A stretch of DNA of 64,000 bases from Paenarthrobacter ureafaciens (GTDB lineage: Bacteria; Actinomycetota; Actinomycetes; Actinomycetales; Micrococcaceae): positions 186,001 to 250,000 of the forward strand of contig NZ_SBHM01000007.1 of assembly GCF_004028095.1 (NCBI RefSeq), given 5' to 3'. This document shows positions 43,167-51,309 of the stretch, one piece after another; position 1 is the stretch's first letter; each line of letters begins with the position of its first letter. Below the pieces are notes generated by a model. It made no database searches. It saw nothing but the letters and a program-made list of their open reading frames with translations, and was not told the origin of the DNA. A program made the position numbers and the translations under genes.

Positions 43167-43724
43167 ATGGGGCTCCTAACCTTCAGCATGAATGTCACTC
43201 TGGACGGTTGCATCGACCACCGGGAGGGCATCGCGGATGACGAAACTCATGCCTACTTCACCCGGCTTCTCGAGGAGAACGGCGCCATGCTCTGGGGCCG
43301 AACCACCTACGAATTATTGGAGGCCTACTGGCCTGCGGTCGCCCGGGGCGAAGTGGAAGCTCCCCCGGCCATCCGGGATTGGGCCGTCACGCTGGAAGGC
43401 AAACCGAAGTACGTCGTTTCGGCAACGCGGACAGACTTCCCATGGACCAACAGTCACCAACTGACCGGCGAACTACAAGGCGCCGTGCAGGAACTTAAGT
43501 ATCGGACTCCCGACGGCGTGCTGGTCGGCAGCGGCAAACTCGCCACCGAGCTGGACCGGCTGGACCTGATAGATGAGTACAGATTCCTGCTCCAACCTAT
43601 GATCACCGGCCACGGTCCAACCCTCTTCCAGGATGGATTGCCCGGCACCCGCCGCCTCGGATTGGTCTCGGCAGAGCCGCTCAGCAACGGAGTTGTCGCC
43701 CTGCACTACCGCCGGGCTGCTTAG
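43167..43724 (+). CDS. Dihydrofolate reductase family protein (RibD C-terminal domain)
   Basis: The 185-residue protein has the RibD-C/DHFR-like fold: LLTFSMNVTLDGCIDHREGIADDE at the N-terminus, AMLWGRTTYELLEAYWP, ELKYRTPDGVLVGSGKLATELDRLDLIDEYRFLLQPMITGHGPTLF. These are small NADPH-linked reductases often found in actinobacteria in accessory cassettes. The substrate is unknown; it is not a true folate reductase. It diverges from the VOC-HxlR pair with a 74-bp gap. It is followed by a tandem-repeat region and then the sulfonate importer genes. Confidence 0.85.
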   Translation: MGLLTFSMNVTLDGCIDHREGIADDETHAYFTRLLEENGAMLWGRTTYELLEAYWPAVARGEVEAPPAIRDWAVTLEGKPKYVVSATRTDFPWTNSHQLTGELQGAVQELKYRTPDGVLVGSGKLATELDRLDLIDEYRFLLQPMITGHGPTLFQDGLPGTRRLGLVSAEPLSNGVVALHYRRAA

Positions 43725-44028
43725 GTTTACGCGCGACGGCGGCGGAAGGGTCGGCGGACAAGGGAAGGGGCGGCGTCGCAACCGTTTCCTCCGGTCGCAC
43801 CCGTAACCTCGGGGGCGGCCGGCGCGAACTGGTGCGCACCGGGCGAAGAAAGGGTGCGTCGAGCGAGAACGGGAGCATCCGGCGCTAACGGGTGGGACGT
43901 GACAGAGGAACACCCCACAACCCGCGGGACGTGACAGAGGGACGCCCCAAAATGGGTGGGACGTGACAGAGGGACGCCCCGAAGCGGGTGGGAAGTGATA
44001 GAGGGACGCCCCAAGAGGCGCGGTAGAC
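43725..44028. other. Intergenic stretch with no gene, holding a tandem array
   Basis: This 304-bp stretch contains no supported gene. Its right part is the four-unit 32-bp array at 43890-44017. The left part (43725-43889) contains a run of short GGCG-rich segments such as GGCGCGAACTGGTGCGCACCGGGCG, without a clear period. Confidence 0.75.
43890..44017 (+). repeat. 32-bp tandem array of four units (locus 2)
   Basis: Units start at 43890, 43922, 43954 and 43986, each 32 bp. The core in each is GGGACGTGACAGAGGGACG or close to it, with a fifth of the unit variable. The array is in opposite orientation to the locus at 41968 and belongs to the same family. Whole units are conserved, so this is not a CRISPR with spacers. 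Confidence 0.9.
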
Positions 44029-44967
44029 CTAACGGGAGCTGCCGGCCAGGAGCCCCCGGCGCTGCAGGAGGCGCTTCTCGATGGGCCCGAAGACCAGGAG
44101 CTCGATCAGGATTCCCACAAACAGGATCAGCAGGATCGCGGACATCACCACGGTCATATCGGACAACACCCGGCCCTGGTCCAGCAACGAGCCAAGCCCG
44201 AAGCCGATGGTGCCACCAACCGCGATGATCTCAGCGGCCATGAGGGAACGCCACGAGAACGCCCACCCCTGCTTCAAACCACCGATGTAGCCCGGGAGTG
44301 CAGCCGGAAGGACGATCTGCAATGCCATCTGCAGGCGGTTGGCACCCAGCACGGTTCCGACGCTGCGGTACTGCGGCGGGATCTGGTCCACACCGGAGAT
44401 CAGCCCGTTGATGATGGACGGGATCGCGCCCATGAACACCACGAAGTACACCGTTGCGTCAGTGAGGCCGAACCAGATGATGGCTGCCGGAACCCACGCG
44501 ACGGACGGCAGCACCTGCAGGCCGGAAATAAGGGGCCCGAAGGCACGGCGCAAAGGAGCTACCTGCGCAAGGATCAGTCCCACCGGAGTCGCAATGACAA
44601 CCGAGATGAGGAATCCGACAACCCCGCGCTGCAACGACGTCCATACCGATTCCTGGAGCTTGCCGTCCCCCCACAGCGTGAGGAACTGGTTGAAGACGTC
44701 CACGGGACCGGGAACCAAGTCCCGCCGCTTGAGCTCCAGCGAAACGTAGAACTGCCAGGCGAGGATGAGGAACACGAGGGCAGCGACGGGAAGGAGGACG
44801 CGCTTCCAGTCGATTCCTGCCTTGCGGGAGGTGTCCGACTGGAGGTTGTCCAAGCCGGCTTCGAGATCCCGCAATTCCGAGGGGTTGCCCTTGAGGGACG
44901 GGGAGGTGATGTGGTTGGAATCGGTCACGGGGAGGGTCCGCTCTTCAGTGGTCTGGTTACTTGGCAT
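44029..44967 (-). CDS. ssuC: SsuC-type sulfonate/nitrate/taurine ABC permease
   Basis: The 312-residue protein has six transmembrane helices in the C-terminal two thirds and the BPD-transporter pattern of the SsuC/NrtB/TauC family: QESVWTSLQRGVVGFLISVVIATPVGLILAQV, LQVLPSVAWVPAAIIWFGLTDATVYFVVFMGAIPSIINGLISGVDQIPPQYRSVGTVLGA, then LPAALPGYIGGLKQGWAFSWRSLMAAEII, which holds the EAA-loop. The ssuB stop overlaps its start by 11 bp. It is the membrane pore of the importer. Proximity to sulfate assimilation genes favours a sulfur compound, but nitrate and taurine permeases look alike. Confidence 0.88.
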   Translation of the reverse strand: MPSNQTTEERTLPVTDSNHITSPSLKGNPSELRDLEAGLDNLQSDTSRKAGIDWKRVLLPVAALVFLILAWQFYVSLELKRRDLVPGPVDVFNQFLTLWGDGKLQESVWTSLQRGVVGFLISVVIATPVGLILAQVAPLRRAFGPLISGLQVLPSVAWVPAAIIWFGLTDATVYFVVFMGAIPSIINGLISGVDQIPPQYRSVGTVLGANRLQMALQIVLPAALPGYIGGLKQGWAFSWRSLMAAEIIAVGGTIGFGLGSLLDQGRVLSDMTVVMSAILLILFVGILIELLVFGPIEKRLLQRRGLLAGSSR

Positions 44968-45688
44968 GGCGGCGGATCTCCTCGCGAAGTCGTCGGGTGA
45001 TGACGCCGGTCAGCTCCCCGGCCCGGCCGGCGTCGGTGCGGTGTTCTTCAGTGACGGCCCATTCAGCAACAACCCGGCCCGGCCGCGAGGACAGGAGAAG
45101 GACGCGCTGCCCCAGGCGTACGGCTTCGCGGACGTTGTGCGTGACGAAGATGATGGTGCGTCCGGTTTCCTTCCAGATGCGCTCCAGCTCGTCGTGGAGC
45201 AGGTCGCGGGTAATCGCATCGAGGGCGGCGAACGGCTCATCCATCAGCAATACCTGCCGGTCCTGGGCCAACGATCGCGCAAGCGCCACCCGCTGCCGCA
45301 TGCCACCGGACAGCTCGTGCGGACGCTTGTCCCCGGCACCACCCAGGTGCACCAGTTCAAGGAGTTCGGTGGCACGTGCCCTCCGGCTGGCTTTGCTGGA
45401 GGACTTGTCCGCCAACTGCAGCGCAAGTTCGATGTTGCCGCGGGCGGTCAGCCAAGGGAACAGCGCCGAGTCCTGGAACATGAAGGCCGCGCCGTCACTG
45501 GGGACCTCCAAAGCGCCCGACGTCGGATGCTCCAGTCCCGCGATGATGTTCAGCAGGGTGGACTTGCCGCAGCCGGACGCACCAAGGAGGGCCACGAACT
45601 CACCCTGGGCGATGGTGGCGTTGACGTCGTCCAGGACGGGAGCCCCGTCACCGAAGCGTTTGCCCAGGTTCTCCAGTACGACTGGCAT
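44957..45688 (-). CDS. ssuB: SsuB-type ABC transporter ATP-binding protein
   Basis: The 243-residue ATPase contains Walker A GASGCGKST (around residue 36), the signature LSGGMRQRVALARSLAQD, Walker B VLLMDEPFAALDA, and the switch TIIFVTHNVREAVRLGQRVLLL, as in NrtD/SsuB/TauB proteins. It is part of a three-gene importer in the order binding protein, ATPase, permease. It overlaps the permease by 11 bp and follows the binding protein by 85 bp with an intercistronic hairpin. Confidence 0.92.
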   Translation of the reverse strand: MPVVLENLGKRFGDGAPVLDDVNATIAQGEFVALLGASGCGKSTLLNIIAGLEHPTSGALEVPSDGAAFMFQDSALFPWLTARGNIELALQLADKSSSKASRRARATELLELVHLGGAGDKRPHELSGGMRQRVALARSLAQDRQVLLMDEPFAALDAITRDLLHDELERIWKETGRTIIFVTHNVREAVRLGQRVLLLSSRPGRVVAEWAVTEEHRTDAGRAGELTGVITRRLREEIRRHAK

Positions 45689-45728
45689 GGTCCCGTCCTT
45701 CGTTGTTGCTGTGATGGATGTAGCTGAA

Positions 45729-45763
45729 GCCGGTCCGCTCCCTGCGTGCGGGAGCGGACCGGC
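45729..45763 (-). promoter_or_regulatory. Intercistronic stem-loop between ssuA and ssuB
   Basis: The arms GCCGGTCCGCTCCC and GGGAGCGGACCGGC are exact 14-bp complements around seven bases. It lies just after the binding-protein stop. There is no T tract, so it may stabilise the ssuA message or cause partial readthrough rather than stop the transcript. Confidence 0.6.
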
Positions 45764-45773
45764 CCGGGGGTGC

Positions 45774-46925
45774 TTAGTCTTGTCCGAGTCCGGCGGCGGA
45801 GGTTTTCTTGCCCTCCACCTCGTTCAGGGCGCGAAGATCAAAGATGCCGTTGATGTCGGCTTCCTTGGTGGTGCCGGCCTTGACGCCGTCATCGAGGAGC
45901 TTTTTGTACGTTCCGGCCAGCGGGTCGGTGGTGAACTTGATGTTCTGCAGGGCCCGGGTGATCACATTCGCCGGAAGCGGCTTGCCTGCAGTGTCCTTGA
46001 GCACGGCGTTGATGGTGGACGCCTTCTCCTCGGCCGAAGCGGAGTTCAGCCACTTCACGGACTCAACGTGGCCCTTCAACAAAGCCTTGACCGTCTCCGG
46101 GTGCTCAGCCGCGAACTTCTTGTTCACGATCAGGATGGTGGTGGTGAAGTCGCCCTTCTCCCACAGATCCTTCTCATCAACCAAGACCTTCGCTCCGGCT
46201 TCGAGCACCAGGCGGGACGCCCACGGCTCAGGCAACCACGCGCCGTCGAGCTTTCCATCCTGGAAGAGCTTCAGCGACTGGGCGTTCTCGGTGGGGTTGA
46301 TGTTGACGTCGCCGCTGCCGTCGGTGTTGGTCTTGAAGCCCTGTTCCAGCAACCAGGCGCGCAATGCGACGTCCTGGGTCCCGCCAAGCTGCGGAGATGC
46401 AAGGACCTTGCCCTTGAGGTCGGCGGCGGAGTTGATTTCCGGTTTGACCACCAGCTGCGCGCCACCGGAGGCGGCGCCCGCGATGATGCTGACGGATTCG
46501 CCGTTGCTCTTCACGAACGAGTTGATGGCGGGGTTCGGTCCGATGTAGGTGGCATCGATCGCACCCGCGTTGAGTGCCTCGATGGCTGCGGGGCCTGCGT
46601 TGAAGACTTGGGTGCTGAGCTTGGTCTCTCCGAGTTCCTTGGCGATGATGCCCTTGCTGGTACCTACCAGTGCCGGGGCGTGGGTGACGTTGCTGAAGTA
46701 GCCGAGCTTAAGTTCTGCGGCGGGCGTCGCGGAGGGAACGGGTGCGGCCTGGTTGTTGTTCGAAACAACGGATGCCACGGCAGCACCTGCGCCGATCAGC
46801 AGGACGAGGCCGGCAGCCAATCCGATTTCCAGCACACGGCGGCGCTTGGCTTTGGGCTGCTTCTGTCCCGCAACAATGCGTTTGGTGCCGGACGTCGGTT
46901 TCTGTGACTCAGGGGTATTAGCCAT
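45774..46925 (-). CDS. ssuA: SsuA-type sulfonate/nitrate/taurine substrate-binding protein
   Basis: The 383-residue protein starts at ATG 46925. Its N-terminus is strongly basic (KQPKAKRRRVLE) before a hydrophobic stretch IGLAAGLVLLIGAGAAVASVV that acts as a signal anchor or signal peptide; no lipobox Cys is clear. The mature domain matches NMT1/SsuA: KLGYFSNVTHAPALVGTSKG, then EALNAGAIDATYIGPNPAINSFVKS, GKVLASPQLGGTQDVALRAWL and LDGAWLPEPWASRLV. It captures an organosulfonate or a similar anion for the SsuBC importer. It is the first gene of the operon. Confidence 0.9.
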   Translation of the reverse strand: MANTPESQKPTSGTKRIVAGQKQPKAKRRRVLEIGLAAGLVLLIGAGAAVASVVSNNNQAAPVPSATPAAELKLGYFSNVTHAPALVGTSKGIIAKELGETKLSTQVFNAGPAAIEALNAGAIDATYIGPNPAINSFVKSNGESVSIIAGAASGGAQLVVKPEINSAADLKGKVLASPQLGGTQDVALRAWLLEQGFKTNTDGSGDVNINPTENAQSLKLFQDGKLDGAWLPEPWASRLVLEAGAKVLVDEKDLWEKGDFTTTILIVNKKFAAEHPETVKALLKGHVESVKWLNSASAEEKASTINAVLKDTAGKPLPANVITRALQNIKFTTDPLAGTYKKLLDDGVKAGTTKEADINGIFDLRALNEVEGKKTSAAGLGQD

Positions 46926-47080
46926 TGGGTGGGGTCCTTGAAAGTTTGGGGATGCGGTTCGGGGCGAAGATCGGGCCCCTAACATCGCCCGTCGAAGGCA
47001 AGGAAGGACCGTTCCGAAGTGGTCATGAGTTCACAGTAGGGACAGTGATATTTCCGCTTCAATCCCGTAGAAATCAAGGT

Positions 47081-48034
47081 TCATGAAGGTTCACGTGACG
47101 TCATATTGGCGGCAAGGCGTGCGATGTCGCGCGGGGTTGTGCGGCAGCACCCACCTATGAGACGGGCCCCCTGTTCCCGCCAGTCAGATACGTTGCCGGC
47201 CAAGGTCCACGTCTGGGCACCGCCCGCAGCCGGCCCCCAGGTTTTGGTGACGGCGTCATAAACCTCGCCCGAATTCGGGTACGCCACCAGCGGGGAACCC
47301 GTTGCTTTCCGAAGGGTTCCGAGTGCGGCCGTCACCAGGTCCAGCGGTACGCAGTTAAGTCCGACGGCGGCAACGCGCGGTTCCGCGCGGAGCAGCGCAG
47401 CGACATCCGCAAGGGGCGTTCCGTCACTGATGCGGGCACTGTCCCGCAGCGTGAACGTAAACCAGGCTTCGACGTCGAACTCCACCACCAAGTCCAGCAG
47501 CGCCTCAGCCTCGGCGAACGACGGCAGCGTCTCGCACGCCAGGAAATCCACCCCGGCTTCAACCAGGGCAGCGATCCGTGCCCGGTGAAAATCCCGGAAT
47601 TCCGCGGCGGAGAGCGTGTAATCGCCGCGGTACTCCGAACCATCGGCCAGATAGGCACCGTAGGGTCCCACCGAGCCGGCGACCAACAATGGGCGTGACC
47701 CGGGGTTGGCTGCGAAGTACTCCTGCCGGGCTTCATCGGCCAGTCGGACGCTCCGCGAAACGAGTTCGATTGATTCCTCCACCGACAAACCCCGCTGGGC
47801 AAACCCTTGTGGCGTCGCCTGGTAGCTGGCCGTGATTGCCACGGAGGCACCGGCGTCGAAGTAATCGCGGTGGACCTGCTTGATCAGGTGGGGCTGTTCG
47901 AACAGGACCTTCGCGGACCAGAGCGCGTCCTCCAGGTCGCAGCCGTGGGCCTCCAACTCGGTGGCCAGGGCACCGTCCAGGATCAGGTCCCCACCGGCTG
48001 CCAAAAGCGTGCTGAGGGTGGTGTTTTCCGGCAT
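47081..48034 (-). CDS. mmuM: Homocysteine S-methyltransferase
   Basis: The 317-residue protein starts at ATG 48034, with AGGAG six bases upstream. It is a single-domain MmuM-type enzyme: LILDGALATELEAHGCDL, ITASYQATPQGFAQRG, VAGSVGPYGAYLADGSEYRGDY, and the zinc thiolates in VGLNCVP and LIGGCCRTTP. It transfers a methyl group from S-methylmethionine (or SAM) to homocysteine to make methionine. It lies between the sulfur importer and the sulfate activation genes. It is separated from cysN by a long stem-loop. Confidence 0.92.
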   Translation of the reverse strand: MPENTTLSTLLAAGGDLILDGALATELEAHGCDLEDALWSAKVLFEQPHLIKQVHRDYFDAGASVAITASYQATPQGFAQRGLSVEESIELVSRSVRLADEARQEYFAANPGSRPLLVAGSVGPYGAYLADGSEYRGDYTLSAAEFRDFHRARIAALVEAGVDFLACETLPSFAEAEALLDLVVEFDVEAWFTFTLRDSARISDGTPLADVAALLRAEPRVAAVGLNCVPLDLVTAALGTLRKATGSPLVAYPNSGEVYDAVTKTWGPAAGGAQTWTLAGNVSDWREQGARLIGGCCRTTPRDIARLAANMTSREPS

Positions 48035-48051
48035 GCGTACTCCTGCAATAG

Positions 48052-48117
48052 AAAACCGCAGCTTGTCCGGGGACTCCCGCCGTACGGCGTGGGGTTCCGC
48101 GAACAAGCTGCGGTTTT
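48052..48117 (-). terminator. Rho-independent terminator after cysN
   Basis: The 15-bp arms AAAACCGCAGCTTGT and ACAAGCTGCGGTTTT lie 36 bases apart, and an inner hairpin GCCGTACGGC helps fold the loop. On the minus strand the structure begins 17 bp after the cysN stop and ends with GGTTTTC. It separates cysN from mmuM. Confidence 0.8.
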
Positions 48118-48133
48118 GTGACTGTGTGTGTCC

Positions 48134-49555
48134 CTAGATGACGTAACGTTCGTCTTCGTGGTCGCCCGGGTGGTCCTTGACCAGGCCGGCGGCAAGCGTG
48201 TTGCCGTCGATGGGGTCGATCACCAGGAACGCGCCCGTGCGCCTGTGGTGGAGGTAGTTCTCCAACGGCAGCGCAGCGGCGAGACGCAACTGGGCGTGGC
48301 CGATGTCGTTGAGTTCCAGGCTCGACGCCGGTTCCACCTTGAACGTGGCGAGGTCCAGCTTCCCGGACACCGTGCGGACCAAGGCCTGCACCGTGCGGGT
48401 GCCGTGCTTGACGAGGACCTTCTGGCCTTCGCGCAGCGGCTTGGGCGAGAGCCAGCACAGGGACGAGTAGAGATCTGCGGAGGCTTCGCGGACCGTGCCT
48501 GCCGCGGCGATGGTGTCACCGCGGGCGACGTCCAGTTCGTCGGCCAGGCGAAGGGCGACGGACTGCGGGGCGGCTGCTTCTTCCAAGGACCGGCCGGCAA
48601 AGTCGATCCCCACAACCGTGGTGGTCCGCGGTTCGTGGCCGGGGGTCAGTACGGTGACTTCGTCGCCCACCTTGACCGAACCTTCGGTGATCTGGCCGGC
48701 GTAGGCACGGTAGTCCCGGTATGCCTCGACGTCCAAGCCGGCAGCTACGGCGTCCGGTGCCAGCGCACCCTGCGGCCGGATGACCAGCTGCACGGGGAAG
48801 CGGAAACTCTCCAGTTCGGCTTCGAGTTCATCGGCGGCAGGAAGGGTCTCGAGGACTTCCAGCAACGCAGGTCCGTTGTACCAGGGCGTGCGCTCCGAGC
48901 GGTCCACGACGTTGTCGCCGTCGAGGGCAGAGACGGGCACCACGAGCAGGTCGGAGACGCCATCGGAACCAAGGCCAAGTTCCTGGGCTACCTTGCGGAC
49001 GTCGGCCTCTATGTCGCGGAACACCTGCTCGCTGAAGTCCACGAGGTCGATCTTGTTGACGGCGACGATCACGTGCGCCACGCGCAGCAACTGCAGCACG
49101 GACAGGTGCCGGCGGGTCTGCTCCAGGACACCCTTGCGGGCATCGATGAGTACGACGACGGCATCCGCAGTGGACGCGCCCGTCACCGTGTTCTTGGTGT
49201 ACTGAACGTGGCCGGGGCAGTCCGCGAGGATGAAGCTGCGGCGGTCAGTGGCGAAGTAGCGGTAGGCAACGTCGATGGTGATGCCCTGCTCACGCTCGGC
49301 ACGCAGGCCGTCCGTCAGGAGGGCCAGGTCGATGCCGCCCTTGTCGCCGCCGAAGCCGCGGTCCGCGGAGGTGCGGGCAACGGCGTCGAGCTGGTCGGCA
49401 AGGATCGCCTTGGAATCGTGGAGGAGGCGGCCCACCAAAGTGGACTTGCCGTCGTCGACCGATCCGGCAGTGGCGAAACGGAAGAGCGTTGACGGCAGTG
49501 GAGCGGACTCCAGGCCGTCTGTGGCGGCGATGAGGGATGCTGTTTCGGTGCTCAT
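48134..49555 (-). CDS. cysN: Sulfate adenylyltransferase subunit 1 (GTPase)
   Basis: The 473-residue protein is an EF-Tu-like GTPase: GSVDDGKSTLVGRLL (31-45), DCPGHVQYTKN and NKIDLVDF. No C-terminal APS-kinase domain is present, as the length is that of CysN alone. It couples GTP hydrolysis to ATP sulfurylase. Its ATG directly follows the cysD stop (TAAATG), which indicates coupled expression. Order in the operon is sir, cysH, cysD, cysN. The absence of APS kinase suggests direct APS reduction by CysH. Confidence 0.95.
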   Translation of the reverse strand: MSTETASLIAATDGLESAPLPSTLFRFATAGSVDDGKSTLVGRLLHDSKAILADQLDAVARTSADRGFGGDKGGIDLALLTDGLRAEREQGITIDVAYRYFATDRRSFILADCPGHVQYTKNTVTGASTADAVVVLIDARKGVLEQTRRHLSVLQLLRVAHVIVAVNKIDLVDFSEQVFRDIEADVRKVAQELGLGSDGVSDLLVVPVSALDGDNVVDRSERTPWYNGPALLEVLETLPAADELEAELESFRFPVQLVIRPQGALAPDAVAAGLDVEAYRDYRAYAGQITEGSVKVGDEVTVLTPGHEPRTTTVVGIDFAGRSLEEAAAPQSVALRLADELDVARGDTIAAAGTVREASADLYSSLCWLSPKPLREGQKVLVKHGTRTVQALVRTVSGKLDLATFKVEPASSLELNDIGHAQLRLAAALPLENYLHHRRTGAFLVIDPIDGNTLAAGLVKDHPGDHEDERYVI

Positions 49556-50599
49556 TTAGAAGTAGCCGTCCTTCTTGCGGTCTTCCATGGCTGCCTCGGA
49601 GATGCGGTCATCTGCGCGGGTGGCGCCACGTTCGGTCAGGGTGGAGGCAGCGACTTCAACAACGACGTCGGCCACGGTGAACGCGTCGGACTCGACGGCA
49701 CCTGTGCAGGACATGTCGCCCACCGTGCGGTAACGGACCGTCTTGGTGATGACTTCCTCGTGCGGGAGCGGCTGGGAAACTTCACCGACTGCACGCCACA
49801 TGCCATCGCGGGCGAAGACCTCGCGCTCGTGGGCGTAGTACAGGCCGGGGAGCTCGATGTTCTCGCGCTCGATGTAGCGCCAGATGTCCAGTTCAGTCCA
49901 GTTGCTGATGGGGAACGCGCGCACGTGCTGGCCCACGGTGTGGCGGCCGTTGTACAGGTTCCACAGCTCGGGACGCTGGTTGCGCGGATCCCACTGGCCG
50001 AACTCGTCGCGAAGGCTCAGGATGCGTTCCTTGGCCCGGGCCTTGTCCTCGTCGCGGCGTCCGCCACCGAAGACGGCGTCGAACTTGTTCTTCTGGATCG
50101 CGTCCAGCAACGGAACGGTCTGCAGCGGGTTGCGGGTTCCATCAGCACGCTCGGCCAATTCGCCGCGGTCAATGAACTCCTGCACGGAACCGACCACGAG
50201 CTTCAGGCCCAGGCGCTCCACGGTACGGTCGCGGAAGTCGAGGACCTCCGGGAAGTTGTGGCCCGTGTCCACGTGCAGCACGGGGAAAGGTACCTTGCCG
50301 GGCCAGAACGCCTTGGTAGCCAGGTGCAGCATCACCACGGAGTCCTTGCCACCGGAGAACAGCAGGGCGGGCTTCTCGAACTCGGCAACAACTTCACGGA
50401 TGATGTGAATGGCCTCGGACTCGAGGGTGTCCAAAGACGAAAGGCGAGCCGACCGCTGAGCCGAAGCAGCAGATGCCGCCCCGGGAGTGGCATCGGGCCT
50501 GTCGAAGCTGGACGCAATGCTGCTTGCAGCATTGTCGTCCAGCGAAGGGGCGGGGGCGGCATCTGCTGCGTAGGCGTCCGTTGTGATTTGGGTGCTCAT
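49556..50599 (-). CDS. cysD: Sulfate adenylyltransferase subunit 2
   Basis: The 347-residue protein starts with ATG 50599, overlapping the cysH stop by four bases. The PP-loop ATP-binding motif is LLFSGGKDSVVMLHL (Ser82 to Ser87), and VLHVDTGHNFPEVLDFRD, GGRRDEDKARAKER and DMSCTGAVES follow as in CysD enzymes. Residues 1-52 are a low-complexity Ala/Ser/Asp-rich extension not found in most homologues, which are about 300 residues. It activates sulfate to APS together with CysN. Confidence 0.95.
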   Translation of the reverse strand: MSTQITTDAYAADAAPAPSLDDNAASSIASSFDRPDATPGAASAASAQRSARLSSLDTLESEAIHIIREVVAEFEKPALLFSGGKDSVVMLHLATKAFWPGKVPFPVLHVDTGHNFPEVLDFRDRTVERLGLKLVVGSVQEFIDRGELAERADGTRNPLQTVPLLDAIQKNKFDAVFGGGRRDEDKARAKERILSLRDEFGQWDPRNQRPELWNLYNGRHTVGQHVRAFPISNWTELDIWRYIERENIELPGLYYAHEREVFARDGMWRAVGEVSQPLPHEEVITKTVRYRTVGDMSCTGAVESDAFTVADVVVEVAASTLTERGATRADDRISEAAMEDRKKDGYF

Positions 50600-51309
50600 G
50601 TGTGTAGTCCGCATTCTGTCTTGTCGGATCCGGCCCAGCGGCCGGCGCGGGGGTCTTCGCCCGGGGCCACTTTGCGGGTGCAGGGCTGGCAGCCGATGGA
50701 CGGGTAGCCCTGGCTCAGGAGGGGGTTGACGGGAAGGATGTTGTCCTCGGAGTACTCCACCAACTGGTCGAAGCTCCAGTCGACCATCGGGTTCACCTTG
50801 ACCAGGCCGAAGCCTTCGTCCCAGGTGACCACCGGGGTGTTGGTGCGGGTGGGTCCTTCGTCGCGGCGGACACCGGTGAACCACACTTCGTAGCCTGCCA
50901 ACGAACGGCGGAGGGGCTGGACCTTGCGGAGCGAGCAGCACTGGCCGGGATCGCGGGCGAAGAGGTCCTTGCCAAGCAAAGTGTCCTGCTCTTCCACGGT
51001 GTGTTCCGGGAGCACGTCCACCACGTTGACGCGGAGGTTGGCAGCAACCTCGGCCCGGGTCTGGTAGGTCTCCTTGAAGTGGTAGCCGGTCTCCAGGAAC
51101 AAGACGTCGACGCCGGGCAGCTGGTCTGCGACCAAAGCCGGAAGTACGGCGTCGGCCATGGAGCAGGCAACCGTGATGGCCGGCAGCTCGAAGTTCCGCG
51201 CAACCCAGGCGATGACGTCGGCAGATGAAGGGTTCCAACCAAGCTCTGCGGCGCCGGCTTCGGCCAGTGCCTTGAGCTCTTCGTTGGAGCGCTTGAGGGC
51301 CAAGGTCAT
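50596..51309 (-). CDS. cysH: Adenylyl-sulfate reductase (APS type)
   Basis: The 237-residue protein starts at ATG 51309 and overlaps both neighbours by four bases. It has LFLETGYHFKETYQ, the Cys pair GQCCSLRKVQPL (124-125), the pair GCQPCTR (207 and 210), and the catalytic Cys in TECGLHT (Cys233). The four added cysteines bind a [4Fe-4S] cluster, which marks this as an APS rather than PAPS reductase. It produces sulfite from APS with thioredoxin as electron source. No cysC is needed. Confidence 0.95.
   Translation of the reverse strand: MTLALKRSNEELKALAEAGAAELGWNPSSADVIAWVARNFELPAITVACSMADAVLPALVADQLPGVDVLFLETGYHFKETYQTRAEVAANLRVNVVDVLPEHTVEEQDTLLGKDLFARDPGQCCSLRKVQPLRRSLAGYEVWFTGVRRDEGPTRTNTPVVTWDEGFGLVKVNPMVDWSFDQLVEYSEDNILPVNPLLSQGYPSIGCQPCTRKVAPGEDPRAGRWAGSDKTECGLHT

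Noticed and set aside
43890..44017. Possible CRISPR array (four regular 32-bp units)
   Set aside because: The whole unit is conserved with no unique spacer, there are only four units, and no cas gene is in the window. It is a tandem repeat.
44961..46907. A long plus-strand frame opposite ssuB and ssuA
   Set aside because: Both minus-strand genes have clear family motifs; the antisense frame has none.
48035..48133. A possible SAM or other methionine riboswitch before mmuM
   Set aside because: The conserved structure is one long hairpin with a T-rich end right after cysN, which is better explained as the cysN terminator; I see no aptamer core.
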